Below, in pieces: positions 15,661-23,771 of a stretch of DNA of 64,000 nt. Under the pieces are notes generated by a model. It was not told the origin of the DNA. It was given only the letters and a program-made list of their open reading frames with translations, and made no database searches. The translations under genes were made by a program, and so were the position numbers. The stretch comes from Campylobacteraceae bacterium (GTDB lineage: Bacteria > Campylobacterota > Campylobacteria > Campylobacterales > Campylobacteraceae): the NCBI GenBank assembly GCA_031268335.1, contig JAIRXG010000025.1, positions 121,749-185,748 of the forward strand, written 5' to 3'. Within the stretch, counting starts at the first letter, position 1, and the number at the start of each line of letters is the position of its first letter.

Positions 15661-17324
15661 GCGATAAGATAAAATTTGATGATGAAAAAGATTTTATTAA
15701 AAATCATTTAGACGGTGTTTCTGTAAAATGGAGTGATGGGGAAAGTAGTATTGAAAGGGATATTGATTTCTTTCCTCAAAGTTATATGCACGATATAGCG
15801 AAGGATAAAGAAAAAACAGATACTCTAATTAAAAAGGTTATTAGCAATAAAGACGAAAATAAACTTTTAACCGACTATGAAACAAAAAGCAATGAATTGA
15901 AAAAATCATTGTCAAAGAGTATTTTAGATGTATTTCAGTTACAAACTGATATTGAAAATTTGCAACTTCAATTAAAAGAAAAGGGCGATAAAAAAGGTGT
16001 TGAAACTGAAATACAACGGCTAAATACGAAAATCCAAGAGTTGAGTATAAATGCCACGATTACGCAACAAGATTTGGAAACTTATCAAAACTTATTGAAA
16101 GAGATTATAGAGAAAGAACAACTTATCCGGCAATCCGATAATGATTTATTTTATCTTTCTACAATAATAAACAAATCAATTATTGATGCATACTACATTA
16201 ACGAATTAGACGACTTGTCTTCCTCTATAAAAAGTAGCATTACTGATGCTTTTAATAAATTTAGCACCGATATAAATGCAAATTGGATAAAATATATTGA
16301 AAGTATAAATGAAACTATCAAAATCCAAAAGCAAGAATATAAAACCCAAATTGAAAACATAAAAAGTTCTGATTTGTACAAAAAAGGAACGCAGTATTAC
16401 AGCAACAATAAAGAACTGAATGATATTCAGAATAAGTTGAAAGAAGAAAACAACAAATTGCAGGGAATAAAAGGATTTGAAAAAAAATTAAATCAATTCG
16501 ATTCTCGCAAAAATGCTGCGATTGCTCAAATAATTACAGACCACAATTCTTATAAATCAAATGCACAATCCCTTGTTCAAAGCCTAAAAATAGAATACGA
16601 AGGAGTTAAAATAGAGCCATATATTGATTTTCAACAACAGAAACAACAAGATTTTCTTGAGAGTAGAATGTATAAAGATAGCACAGAACGCAAAAAAATT
16701 ATATCCGATTTTAATACAAACTATAAAGAACAATTAAGTACACAAGTAACTGATTTTCTAAATAAGGCACTAAAAAATGAATTGAAATTTATTGCGGGAA
16801 ATAATGCTGAAAATGTCGTCAAAGAATTATTTACTACAAATTGGTTTGATATTTCCTTTGAATTATTCTATCAAAATGATATATTTTCTGAGATGTCACA
16901 AGGGAAACAGGCTTTTGTTATTTTGAAGTTATTGTTGGAATTTAGCACAAAAGAATGTCCAATTATGATAGACCAACCCGAAGATAGTTTAGATAACCGA
17001 GCAATTTATAACGAATTAGTACAATATTTGCGAGCAAAAAAAAAGAAGAGACAAATCATTCTTGTAACACACAATCCTAATGTTGTGGTTAGTGCTGATG
17101 CAGAAAATGTGATTGTTGCTAACCAAAACGGTAAAAACAGTTTGAATAAAGACAATATTAAGTTTCAATACCTAAATGGCAGTTTAGAAAACACAATGCA
17201 GAAAGATGATGGGATAAGCACAGTTCTTGAATCACAAGGAATTAGAGAGCACGTTTGCGAAATATTGGAAGGTGGCAAAGAAGCATTTGAGAATAGAGAA
17301 AAGAAATATGGATTTAAAAAGTAA
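15660..17324 (+). CDS. PHP-domain plus ABC ATPase protein, C-terminal part (-1 frame)
   Basis: This is the continuation of the preceding gene in the -1 frame. It is open from the A7 run (ISDKIKFDDEK...) through residues upstream of the first ATG at 15786, so that ATG is not a natural start. It has a long coiled coil rich in K, E, Q and N. It then shows the ABC signature EMSQGKQAF, Walker B IMIDQPEDSLDN and the switch histidine LVTHNPN, typical of SMC-like ATPases that clamp DNA or RNA. The half is intact and uninterrupted for about 550 codons, which argues for a recent mutation, a slip-read gene or a base-call error rather than old decay. Confidence 0.8.
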   Translation, partial: SDKIKFDDEKDFIKNHLDGVSVKWSDGESSIERDIDFFPQSYMHDIAKDKEKTDTLIKKVISNKDENKLLTDYETKSNELKKSLSKSILDVFQLQTDIENLQLQLKEKGDKKGVETEIQRLNTKIQELSINATITQQDLETYQNLLKEIIEKEQLIRQSDNDLFYLSTIINKSIIDAYYINELDDLSSSIKSSITDAFNKFSTDINANWIKYIESINETIKIQKQEYKTQIENIKSSDLYKKGTQYYSNNKELNDIQNKLKEENNKLQGIKGFEKKLNQFDSRKNAAIAQIITDHNSYKSNAQSLVQSLKIEYEGVKIEPYIDFQQQKQQDFLESRMYKDSTERKKIISDFNTNYKEQLSTQVTDFLNKALKNELKFIAGNNAENVVKELFTTNWFDISFELFYQNDIFSEMSQGKQAFVILKLLLEFSTKECPIMIDQPEDSLDNRAIYNELVQYLRAKKKKRQIILVTHNPNVVVSADAENVIVANQNGKNSLNKDNIKFQYLNGSLENTMQKDDGISTVLESQGIREHVCEILEGGKEAFENREKKYGFKK

Positions 17325-17889
17325 AGGAATTAGTTGCGATATAGATTTTGATTTAATTGTGAATGAAAATTTCTAATGAAAAATAAAATACCTTACAATT
17401 AAAGTGAAACAAATGGGCGGTTTAGAATGCTAGTTTTAATTAGGTACAGTGGAGAAATTAACATATATTTTTATGATTGTAAAATTAGATAATAAAAATG
17501 TATGTGACTTTTTGAAGTTGCGCCATTATTAATTATTGTGTGAGTTTTTAACCAAAAGAATACACTGGTTTTGTTACAAAAAATGAGAATATTCCAGATA
17601 ATTTTATATCAACTTATTTTTTAGAAAGACAGATGAGCGCTTAACGTGCATTACAAATTATTTTAAATAAATTAATAGGTATTTTTAAGCAAGGCATAGA
17701 ATAGTTAGTAGTTAAAATTGAAGAATAAGCTTATAGACCAATAAAAAACTATGACGATATCGCAAAGTATTATATAAAAATTTTCCAAAATAGTTATTCT
17801 ATTTTTCAAAACCGACTAAAGATTATTACGAATCATATAGCCATAATAAAACGCAGCACTTCATAAGTGAATTAAAAAAATTTAATTAA
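17325..17889. other. Gap with traces of a decayed gene
   Basis: 565 AT-rich bases. Short protein-like stretches occur, such as IPDNFISTYFLERQMSA (near 17590) and IKNYDDIAKYYIKIFQNSY (near 17740), separated by stops. They look like the remains of one unidentified gene on the plus strand. Nothing translates over more than about 40 codons. Confidence 0.4.
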
Positions 17890-18318
17890 TTACTCATAAA
17901 AATACGCTGCTTCCAAAACGTTTTCTTTTGCATCTAAAAGTACATTGACGCCTTTTTGCAAATTATCAACGCTAAAGATGAAAATTCCGCTATTTGCAGA
18001 GTAAAAACTATAAGTGTATAGGATATTAATATCATTCTTGCTCAAAATAGTTACTATTCTATCAAAACTTCCTACTTCGTCTTTTATTTTGACAGCCAAA
18101 ACGTCGCTAAATCTTACACTTAAACCAGCGCTTTCCAATACGGCTTTTGCTTTTTGCGGATTGTCTACGATGGCGCGTACAAGCCCATATTCCGTGGACT
18201 CTACAAGTATTAAAGAGTTGATATTGACATTTTTATCTCTTAAAATATGGGTAAAGGAGGCAAGCTCTCCGGGTTTATTTTCCAAAAATACCGTAAGTTG
18301 TTTCACAAAATATTTCAT
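17890..18318 (-). CDS. ACT-domain protein linked to paaK
   Basis: This 142-residue protein is built from two ACT modules (about 3-70 and 72-140), which usually sense amino acids. Its start overlaps the end of paaK by four bases, and it is the last gene of the iorA-iorB-paaK operon. ACT proteins are found beside phenylacetate-CoA ligase/indolepyruvate oxidoreductase genes in other anaerobes. A regulatory role in aromatic amino acid breakdown is inferred. Confidence 0.85.
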   Translation of the reverse strand: MKYFVKQLTVFLENKPGELASFTHILRDKNVNINSLILVESTEYGLVRAIVDNPQKAKAVLESAGLSVRFSDVLAVKIKDEVGSFDRIVTILSKNDINILYTYSFYSANSGIFIFSVDNLQKGVNVLLDAKENVLEAAYFYE

Positions 18319-19616
18319 TTTAAACTCCTTTTATCAACAACGCGCACCGCTTTTCCTTGCGAACGCTCAATGGTTCTTGGCTCAACCAATTTGACATTAG
18401 CGTGAATATAAAGATTGCTCAAAAGCTCGTTTTGTATCTTCTTTTGTACTCTCTCAAGCGCTCCTATGCTGTCCATAGGCATATCTTCCGTAACTTCAAC
18501 CATAACGTCAAGCTTATCAAGATAGCCTTTTTTGTCAACAATGATTTGATAGTTGAGCGTAATCTCATCAATATTTGACAATACATGTTCTACTTGAGAC
18601 GGAAATACGTTTACGCCGTTCACAATCAACATATCATCAACTCTGCCCATAATGTTTTTCATGCGAACTTGCGTTCTGCCGCATTTACAAACTTCAGGAT
18701 TTAATATAGTTACATCCCCTGTTCTGTATCTGATAATAGGAAGAGCTTGTTTCGTCAAAGAGGTGATGACAAGTTCGCCCTTTTCTCCGTACGGCAGTAC
18801 TTCTAAAGTATTAGGGTCAATTATTTCAGGATAAAAGTGGTCTTCAAATATATGCAAATCTTTGCTGTGCTTGCAATTGCCGGCAACGCCTGGACCTATT
18901 ATTTCCGAAAGACCGTAAATATCGTGATAACTAATATTTAAACCCTTTGCCAATTCATCCTTTAACCCTCTGCTCGTAGGCTCAGCGCCGAAAAATCCCG
19001 CTTTTAGTTTGAAATCTTTTTTCGGATCATACCCCTCATGCAGTGCAGTCTCCAAAATATGCATAGCAAACGTAGGAGTACAAGCGAGCGCAGTTGCGCC
19101 AAAATCTTTTAGAAGCATCGCTTGTCTTGAGGTAAATCCACCAGAACTTGGCACGACGGTTGCGCCGACTTTTGTAGCTCCGTCATGAAGACCCAAACCG
19201 CCTGTAAATAGTCCGTATCCATACGCTACATGTACAATATCATTTTTTGTAATGCCGCCCATTGTAAGCACTCTTGCCACACCTTCAGCCCAAACGTCTA
19301 TGTCAAATTTTGTATAGCCTACAACAGTTGGTTTGCCCGTTGTGCCGCTGGAACTGTGTATTCTGATAAGTTCGGAATTATCAACGGCAAAAAGTCCGAA
19401 CGGATAATTGTCGCGCAAGTCTTGTTTTTTTGTAAACGGCAATTTTGCTACGTCTGCTATAGTTGTGATATCTCGCGGTTTTGTACCAAGCTCGTCAAAT
19501 TTATGTTTGTAAAACGGTACTTTTGCATAAACTTTTGATACTGTATCTTGCAACCTTTTGCTTTGAAGTGCGGACATTTCATCGCGCGACAAAGACTCCT
19601 CTTTTGACCAAATCAT
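18315..19616 (-). CDS. paaK: Phenylacetate-CoA ligase (aryl-CoA ligase)
   Basis: This AMP-forming ligase activates phenylacetate-type acids to their CoA thioesters. The 433-residue protein has the ATP loop IHSSSGTTGKPTVVGYT, the adenylation motif YHDIYGLSEIIGPG, IIRYRTGD, and the C-terminal domain with the Lys hinge region (SQGKAVRVVDKR). It overlaps iorB by four bases. With IorAB it would form or use aryl-acetyl-CoA made from phenylalanine, tyrosine or tryptophan. Run in reverse, it could conserve ATP. Confidence 0.93.
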   Translation of the reverse strand: MIWSKEESLSRDEMSALQSKRLQDTVSKVYAKVPFYKHKFDELGTKPRDITTIADVAKLPFTKKQDLRDNYPFGLFAVDNSELIRIHSSSGTTGKPTVVGYTKFDIDVWAEGVARVLTMGGITKNDIVHVAYGYGLFTGGLGLHDGATKVGATVVPSSGGFTSRQAMLLKDFGATALACTPTFAMHILETALHEGYDPKKDFKLKAGFFGAEPTSRGLKDELAKGLNISYHDIYGLSEIIGPGVAGNCKHSKDLHIFEDHFYPEIIDPNTLEVLPYGEKGELVITSLTKQALPIIRYRTGDVTILNPEVCKCGRTQVRMKNIMGRVDDMLIVNGVNVFPSQVEHVLSNIDEITLNYQIIVDKKGYLDKLDVMVEVTEDMPMDSIGALERVQKKIQNELLSNLYIHANVKLVEPRTIERSQGKAVRVVDKRSLK

Positions 19617-20152
19617 ATGTCCTCCTCGTTCGCGTCTTTTATGGCTTGACGCAAAACTATGATATTTTTATCGGCAACTTTTTCGTTCATTACATGTATG
19701 GCTTTTTCTATATCATCTTGCGTAAAAGGGAAATTTTGCGCGCGCGCAAGACAGATGCCAAGCATGTAGACATTCAGCGCTTGTATGTTGAAAATATTTT
19801 GGTTTGCTTTTGAAAATGCATCTATTTTTATAGTTTTATAATTTAATTTCGGAAAATTTTTATCGGCGTTTACTACTATGATTCCGCTTTGCGCTTGCAA
19901 AAATTGAATATTTCTAAGAGCTTCGTTGCCTTCTAACGCGATAAGCAAGTCGGCTTGTCCTTCGTCTATAGCCGGCGAGCTAAAATCGCCTATTTTTACA
20001 TAACAAGACACTGAGCCGCCTCTTTGGCTCATACCGTGGTTTTCGGTCCCTAAGCACTTTTCATTTTTGAGGCTTGAAGCGATGGAGAGAACTTTTACCA
20101 AAAATACGACGCCTTGACCGCCAAAACCAGCTATTACTACTTGATATTTCAC
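19613..20152 (-). CDS. iorB: Indolepyruvate:ferredoxin oxidoreductase, beta subunit
   Basis: This is the gamma-type small subunit of the 2-oxoacid:ferredoxin oxidoreductase that decarboxylates aryl pyruvates to aryl-acetyl-CoA. The 179-residue protein has the family N-terminus VVIAGFGGQGVVFLVKVLS, then GTENHGMSQRGGSVSCYVKIG. It lies nine bases after iorA and overlaps paaK. Confidence 0.93.
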   Translation of the reverse strand: MKYQVVIAGFGGQGVVFLVKVLSIASSLKNEKCLGTENHGMSQRGGSVSCYVKIGDFSSPAIDEGQADLLIALEGNEALRNIQFLQAQSGIIVVNADKNFPKLNYKTIKIDAFSKANQNIFNIQALNVYMLGICLARAQNFPFTQDDIEKAIHVMNEKVADKNIIVLRQAIKDANEEDI

Positions 20153-20161
20153 TTTTTCTCC

Positions 20162-21964
20162 TTATGCTAGCTCAAATGCGTTTGTAGGACACAATCCGTT
20201 TATACATGTCGTGCAGCCGATACACAAAAACAAGTCAATTTCAACTTTACCGTTTTCATTGTATTTGAAAGCCGGGCAGTTATGTTTGGTTATACATTTA
20301 TTACATGCAATGCATTTGTCTTGATTGACTTTTGCTTTTTTATTTGGCAAAAACTCTTTTGAACGCTCTTTATCAAGTATACAAAACTCTCTCATGACCG
20401 CTACAACAGGACCGTTTGCATTTTCAAGGTTTTTTTTCAACCCTTCCATAAAGACTGCTATTTCTTTGATATTGGGCTTATATAAATATTCAAAGCAGAC
20501 AGCTCCACACCCTTCCACTATGCGTTTTATATCAATACTTTCCGGCGCGACGCGCTCCGGCGTTGTTTGGCGTCCCGTCATTGCCGTTGTGGAGTTATCC
20601 ATAATAATCAAAATAAATTTATGTTTTTGATATACGGCGTTTATAAGGGCAGGGATTCCGCCATGTAAAAATGTACTATCGCCTATAGTCGCTACCACTG
20701 TTTTTTTAGGATCGGCTATGCTAAAACCGCTGGCAGCTCCAATACTTCCGCCCATACATAGAACCAAATCAATAGCATTTTGATTGAGTCCTAAAGTATA
20801 ACAGCCGATATCGGAAGGAAATATAGAGCTTTTTTCACGAAATGTCTTTTTTATCGCACAATATATATCTCTATGAGGACAGCCTGGGCATAGATTCGGA
20901 GGGCGCACCGGTAATTCTTTGTCATAATGGGCGTTTTTATAAATATTTTCTTTATCCCAAAGTCCTACATTGATAAATGTTTGCAAAACTTTCTCTTTTG
21001 TAAATTCGTCTATTACATGTACGTCTTTTGTTAATTTAGCGCGTATTTTATCACTTGAGAGTTGCTCTTCCATGCAAGGATGGCTTTCCTCAAAAATAAT
21101 TATAAGTTCGTATTTTTCAAATAACTTTTCAAGCTCGTTTTTTGGCAGAGGATAAGGCATATCAATCTTTAAAATGTCGGCTTTAATGCCTGTTTCTTTC
21201 AAACATTCTCTTGCATAGCCGTCGCCTGTTCCGCTGGTAAGACAAAGCGTTTTATTGCCTTTTAAATCTTTTAGTTTCGGTTTTATAAGTAGTTCGTAAT
21301 TATAATGCTTCAACTCTTCTATTCGTTTTATCTGATCTAAACCTTGAGCAAATCTTCCGCCTCTTGGTACGGCAGCCCATCTTGAAGCATCTCTTTTAAA
21401 ATTGCCTTCACGCGCGATAAATTCATGCGTTTCATCTACTTCGCAAATCTCTCTCGCGTGGCATACTCTCATAACCGGACGAAGCATAACTATGGTTTGA
21501 AATTTTTCAGAAAGCTCTATGGCTGCTTTTGTCATATCGTAAGCTTCTTGCGGAGTTGAAGGGTCAAATACCGGAATTTTTGCAAATTTAGCGAAACTCC
21601 TGCTGTCCTGTTCGGTTTGAGACGAATAAAATCCGGGATCATCTGCGCTTATTAAAAGCATAGCCCCAGTATTTCCGATATAAGCTGCGCTCATCAATGC
21701 GTCGCTTGCCACATTAAGACCCACTTGCTTCATAGTCGCGCACGCTCTTTTTCCCGTTATAGCTCCTGCGTACGCTACCTCAAAACCTACTTTTTCATTT
21801 GTCGCCCATTGCGCGTAAGCGTCTATATTGTACTTGTTTATTAATTTTTGATAATTGGTGATAATTTCGCTGGATGGAGTTCCGGGATATCCGGAAATCA
21901 TCTGAATATTTGAATGCATAAGCGCTAACGCTATAGCTTCATTACCCATTAAAATTTGTTTCAT
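20162..21964 (-). CDS. iorA: Indolepyruvate:ferredoxin oxidoreductase, alpha subunit
   Basis: This 600-residue catalytic subunit binds thiamine diphosphate and Fe-S clusters. Visible in order are the pyrimidine-binding domain (MISGYPGTPSSEI), the PP-binding domain with CPGCPHRD and GDSTFLHGGIPALINA, and a C-terminal double ferredoxin domain (CIACNKC...C and CIGCTTC...C). With IorB it converts indole-, phenyl- or hydroxyphenyl-pyruvate to the aryl-acetyl-CoA and passes electrons to ferredoxin. It is the first gene of a four-gene minus-strand operon. The enzyme class is oxygen-sensitive, fitting a microaerophile or anaerobe. Confidence 0.95.
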   Translation of the reverse strand: MKQILMGNEAIALALMHSNIQMISGYPGTPSSEIITNYQKLINKYNIDAYAQWATNEKVGFEVAYAGAITGKRACATMKQVGLNVASDALMSAAYIGNTGAMLLISADDPGFYSSQTEQDSRSFAKFAKIPVFDPSTPQEAYDMTKAAIELSEKFQTIVMLRPVMRVCHAREICEVDETHEFIAREGNFKRDASRWAAVPRGGRFAQGLDQIKRIEELKHYNYELLIKPKLKDLKGNKTLCLTSGTGDGYARECLKETGIKADILKIDMPYPLPKNELEKLFEKYELIIIFEESHPCMEEQLSSDKIRAKLTKDVHVIDEFTKEKVLQTFINVGLWDKENIYKNAHYDKELPVRPPNLCPGCPHRDIYCAIKKTFREKSSIFPSDIGCYTLGLNQNAIDLVLCMGGSIGAASGFSIADPKKTVVATIGDSTFLHGGIPALINAVYQKHKFILIIMDNSTTAMTGRQTTPERVAPESIDIKRIVEGCGAVCFEYLYKPNIKEIAVFMEGLKKNLENANGPVVAVMREFCILDKERSKEFLPNKKAKVNQDKCIACNKCITKHNCPAFKYNENGKVEIDLFLCIGCTTCINGLCPTNAFELA

Positions 21965-22123
21965 AAAAACTCCGAATTGATTTAAATCGTGTAAAAACGA
22001 TAGGATATTTAAAAAAGGATTATAAATCCCTTATTTTTACTTTTTTTAAGGAGCTTGGCATATGGCTTAATGAAAGTATGTTACAATTTTGTCCGATATT
22101 TTTTTGAAAAGGAAGTGTTAAAA

Positions 22124-22699
22124 TTGACGCAAAAAAGCTTACATGTAACTATTTTAGGAGGTAAATTTAAAGGTAAAAAACTGCTTTTGCCTTCAAAAAA
22201 TACGACAAGAAGCACAAAGGCGATAATAAAATCATCGTTTTTTAATACCGTTCAATTTGATATTTTGGACGCTTGTTTTGTAGAAGCATTCGCAGGAAGC
22301 GGCAGTATGGGACTTGAAGCGTTAAGCCGCGGAGCTAAGACGGCTTATTTTATAGAGAAAGATAAAACTGCATTTAGTATCTTAAAGAAAAATTGTGAAA
22401 ACTTTAAAGAAATGCATAGTGTCTGTTTTTTGGACGATACGTTTGTGAAGCTTCCCGAAATCATACAAAACTTAGAAGAGGCGGCATTTTTCTATTTTGA
22501 CCCGCCGTTTGATATAAGAGAAGGAATGGGCGATATTTATAACAAAACTATAGAGTTGTTTGCATCCTTGCCAAAATCAAAAGTGAAACTTGCCGCGTTT
22601 GAGCATATAAGTTCTTTTAAAATGCCAAATTCCATAAAAAATTTTGAATTTTTAAAAACAAAAACTTTCGGCAATAGCTCAATAAGTTTCTACATGTAG
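22124..22699 (+). CDS. rsmD: 16S rRNA (guanine-966-N2)-methyltransferase
   Basis: RsmD methylates G966 in 16S rRNA. The 191-residue protein has the N-terminal ILGGKFKGKKLLLPSKNTTRST, the SAM site VEAFAGSGSMGLEALSRGA and the catalytic DPPF. The TTG at 22124 is chosen because aaaagga lies before it and the family N-terminus begins there. Earlier in-frame codons add a non-homologous leader. Confidence 0.93.
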   Translation: MTQKSLHVTILGGKFKGKKLLLPSKNTTRSTKAIIKSSFFNTVQFDILDACFVEAFAGSGSMGLEALSRGAKTAYFIEKDKTAFSILKKNCENFKEMHSVCFLDDTFVKLPEIIQNLEEAAFFYFDPPFDIREGMGDIYNKTIELFASLPKSKVKLAAFEHISSFKMPNSIKNFEFLKTKTFGNSSISFYM

Positions 22700-22761
22700 G
22701 AGTTTTGATTGAATAGTAAAATCGCACTAAAAATATTTTTATAAATTATGGAAAAGATAAT

Positions 22762-23571
22762 ATGAAAAAAGCGCCTATAGCAAGTTTTACGATTTTAGCT
22801 TTTATAGTTTTATTGTCGTTTTTGGGAGGCTTTATATATCCGTTATCGCCTTACGATATGAGTTCAAAAACGCTTTTAGAGGCTCCTGATTTATCGCACA
22901 TTTTGGGTACGGATAGGTTGGGGAGGGATATATTAGCCCGCATGATAGAGGGCGGGAAAGTATCGCTTTTTATAGGATTTTGCAGCGCTATGATAGCAAG
23001 TCTGACAGGTCTTGTTGTAGGAATAAGTGCTGGATTTTTTGCAAAAAATACAGATAAAGTCATCGTAGTGATAATAGATTTGTTTCTCACTTTTCCGACA
23101 TTTTTTCTTTTATTGGCGCTTATAAGTTATATCAACGCTTCAGCTTTAACGCTTATCATAGTCATATCAATAACCGGTTGGATGAGTATGGCAAGATTGG
23201 TTAGGAGCGAAAGTTTTGCGATAAATTCACAGCCATTTATAAAAGTATTGAAACTTGCAAATGTGTCAAAGTCAAAAATCATATTTAAGTACTTTGCTCC
23301 TCTTTTGGCTCCCATATTTTTTATAAGCTTTACATTTTCGCTTAGCGGAGCGATATTGGCTGAGAGCGGACTTAGTTTTTTAGGGATAGGCGTTATGCCG
23401 CCCGATATAAGTTGGGGGAGTATCATATCTGAGGGCAAAGAGGTTATAGATGTTGCGTGGTGGGTTAGTTTTTTTCCCGGTCTTATGATATTTTTAGTTA
23501 CATTTTCACTCATCAATATCAGCGACTATTTGCAATTTTTAACAAATCAAAAAGAGACGCAAAAAGAGTAA
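22762..23571 (+). CDS. Dipeptide/nickel-type ABC transporter permease (DppC family)
   Basis: This inner-membrane permease has 269 residues and about six membrane spans. It has the OppC/DppC N-terminal segment HILGTDRLGRDILARMIEG and the cytoplasmic loop with EAA motif LAESGLSFLGIGVMPPDISWG. The family imports peptides or nickel. Its partners (DppB, ATPases, binding protein) are not adjacent, so the system is split or this gene is an orphan. Confidence 0.88.
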   Translation: MKKAPIASFTILAFIVLLSFLGGFIYPLSPYDMSSKTLLEAPDLSHILGTDRLGRDILARMIEGGKVSLFIGFCSAMIASLTGLVVGISAGFFAKNTDKVIVVIIDLFLTFPTFFLLLALISYINASALTLIIVISITGWMSMARLVRSESFAINSQPFIKVLKLANVSKSKIIFKYFAPLLAPIFFISFTFSLSGAILAESGLSFLGIGVMPPDISWGSIISEGKEVIDVAWWVSFFPGLMIFLVTFSLINISDYLQFLTNQKETQKE

Positions 23572-23594
23572 GCGATACAGAACCGCTTTTTTAA
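23570..23594 (+). terminator. Weak terminator after the DppC-type gene
   Basis: Arms aagcg (23570-23574) and cgctt (23584-23588) are followed by a T-run. The stem is short but correctly placed at the end of the permease gene, before the iron operon. Confidence 0.4.
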
Positions 23595-23659
23595 AATAAA
23601 AATTACAACTCTCAAATATCATTTATAAAGCTTATTGATTATCATAAAAGTTTGTCAAA

Positions 23660-23745
23660 TGATAATGATTATTTTTTTATTATTTATAAAGCTTATAAAG
23701 TATAAAATTCAAACTACTTTTTTATTTTATTGATAATAAGTATCA
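23660..23745 (+). promoter_or_regulatory. Two Fur-box-like sites before the iron-uptake operon
   Basis: The sequence tgataatgattat (23660-23672) and the palindrome tgata-ataag-tatca (23731-23745) both match the GATAAT-repeat pattern bound by the iron repressor Fur. The second is about 25 bases before the FTR1 start codon, so repression by Fur-Fe would block transcription. Confidence 0.65.
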
Positions 23746-23771
23746 TTGTTTTGTATTGGAGAATAATTTTG

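Noticed and set aside
15786..15788. ATG as an independent start of the second half of the PHP-ABC ATPase
   Set aside because: The same frame is open and protein-like back to the A7 run, and no ribosome site precedes the ATG.
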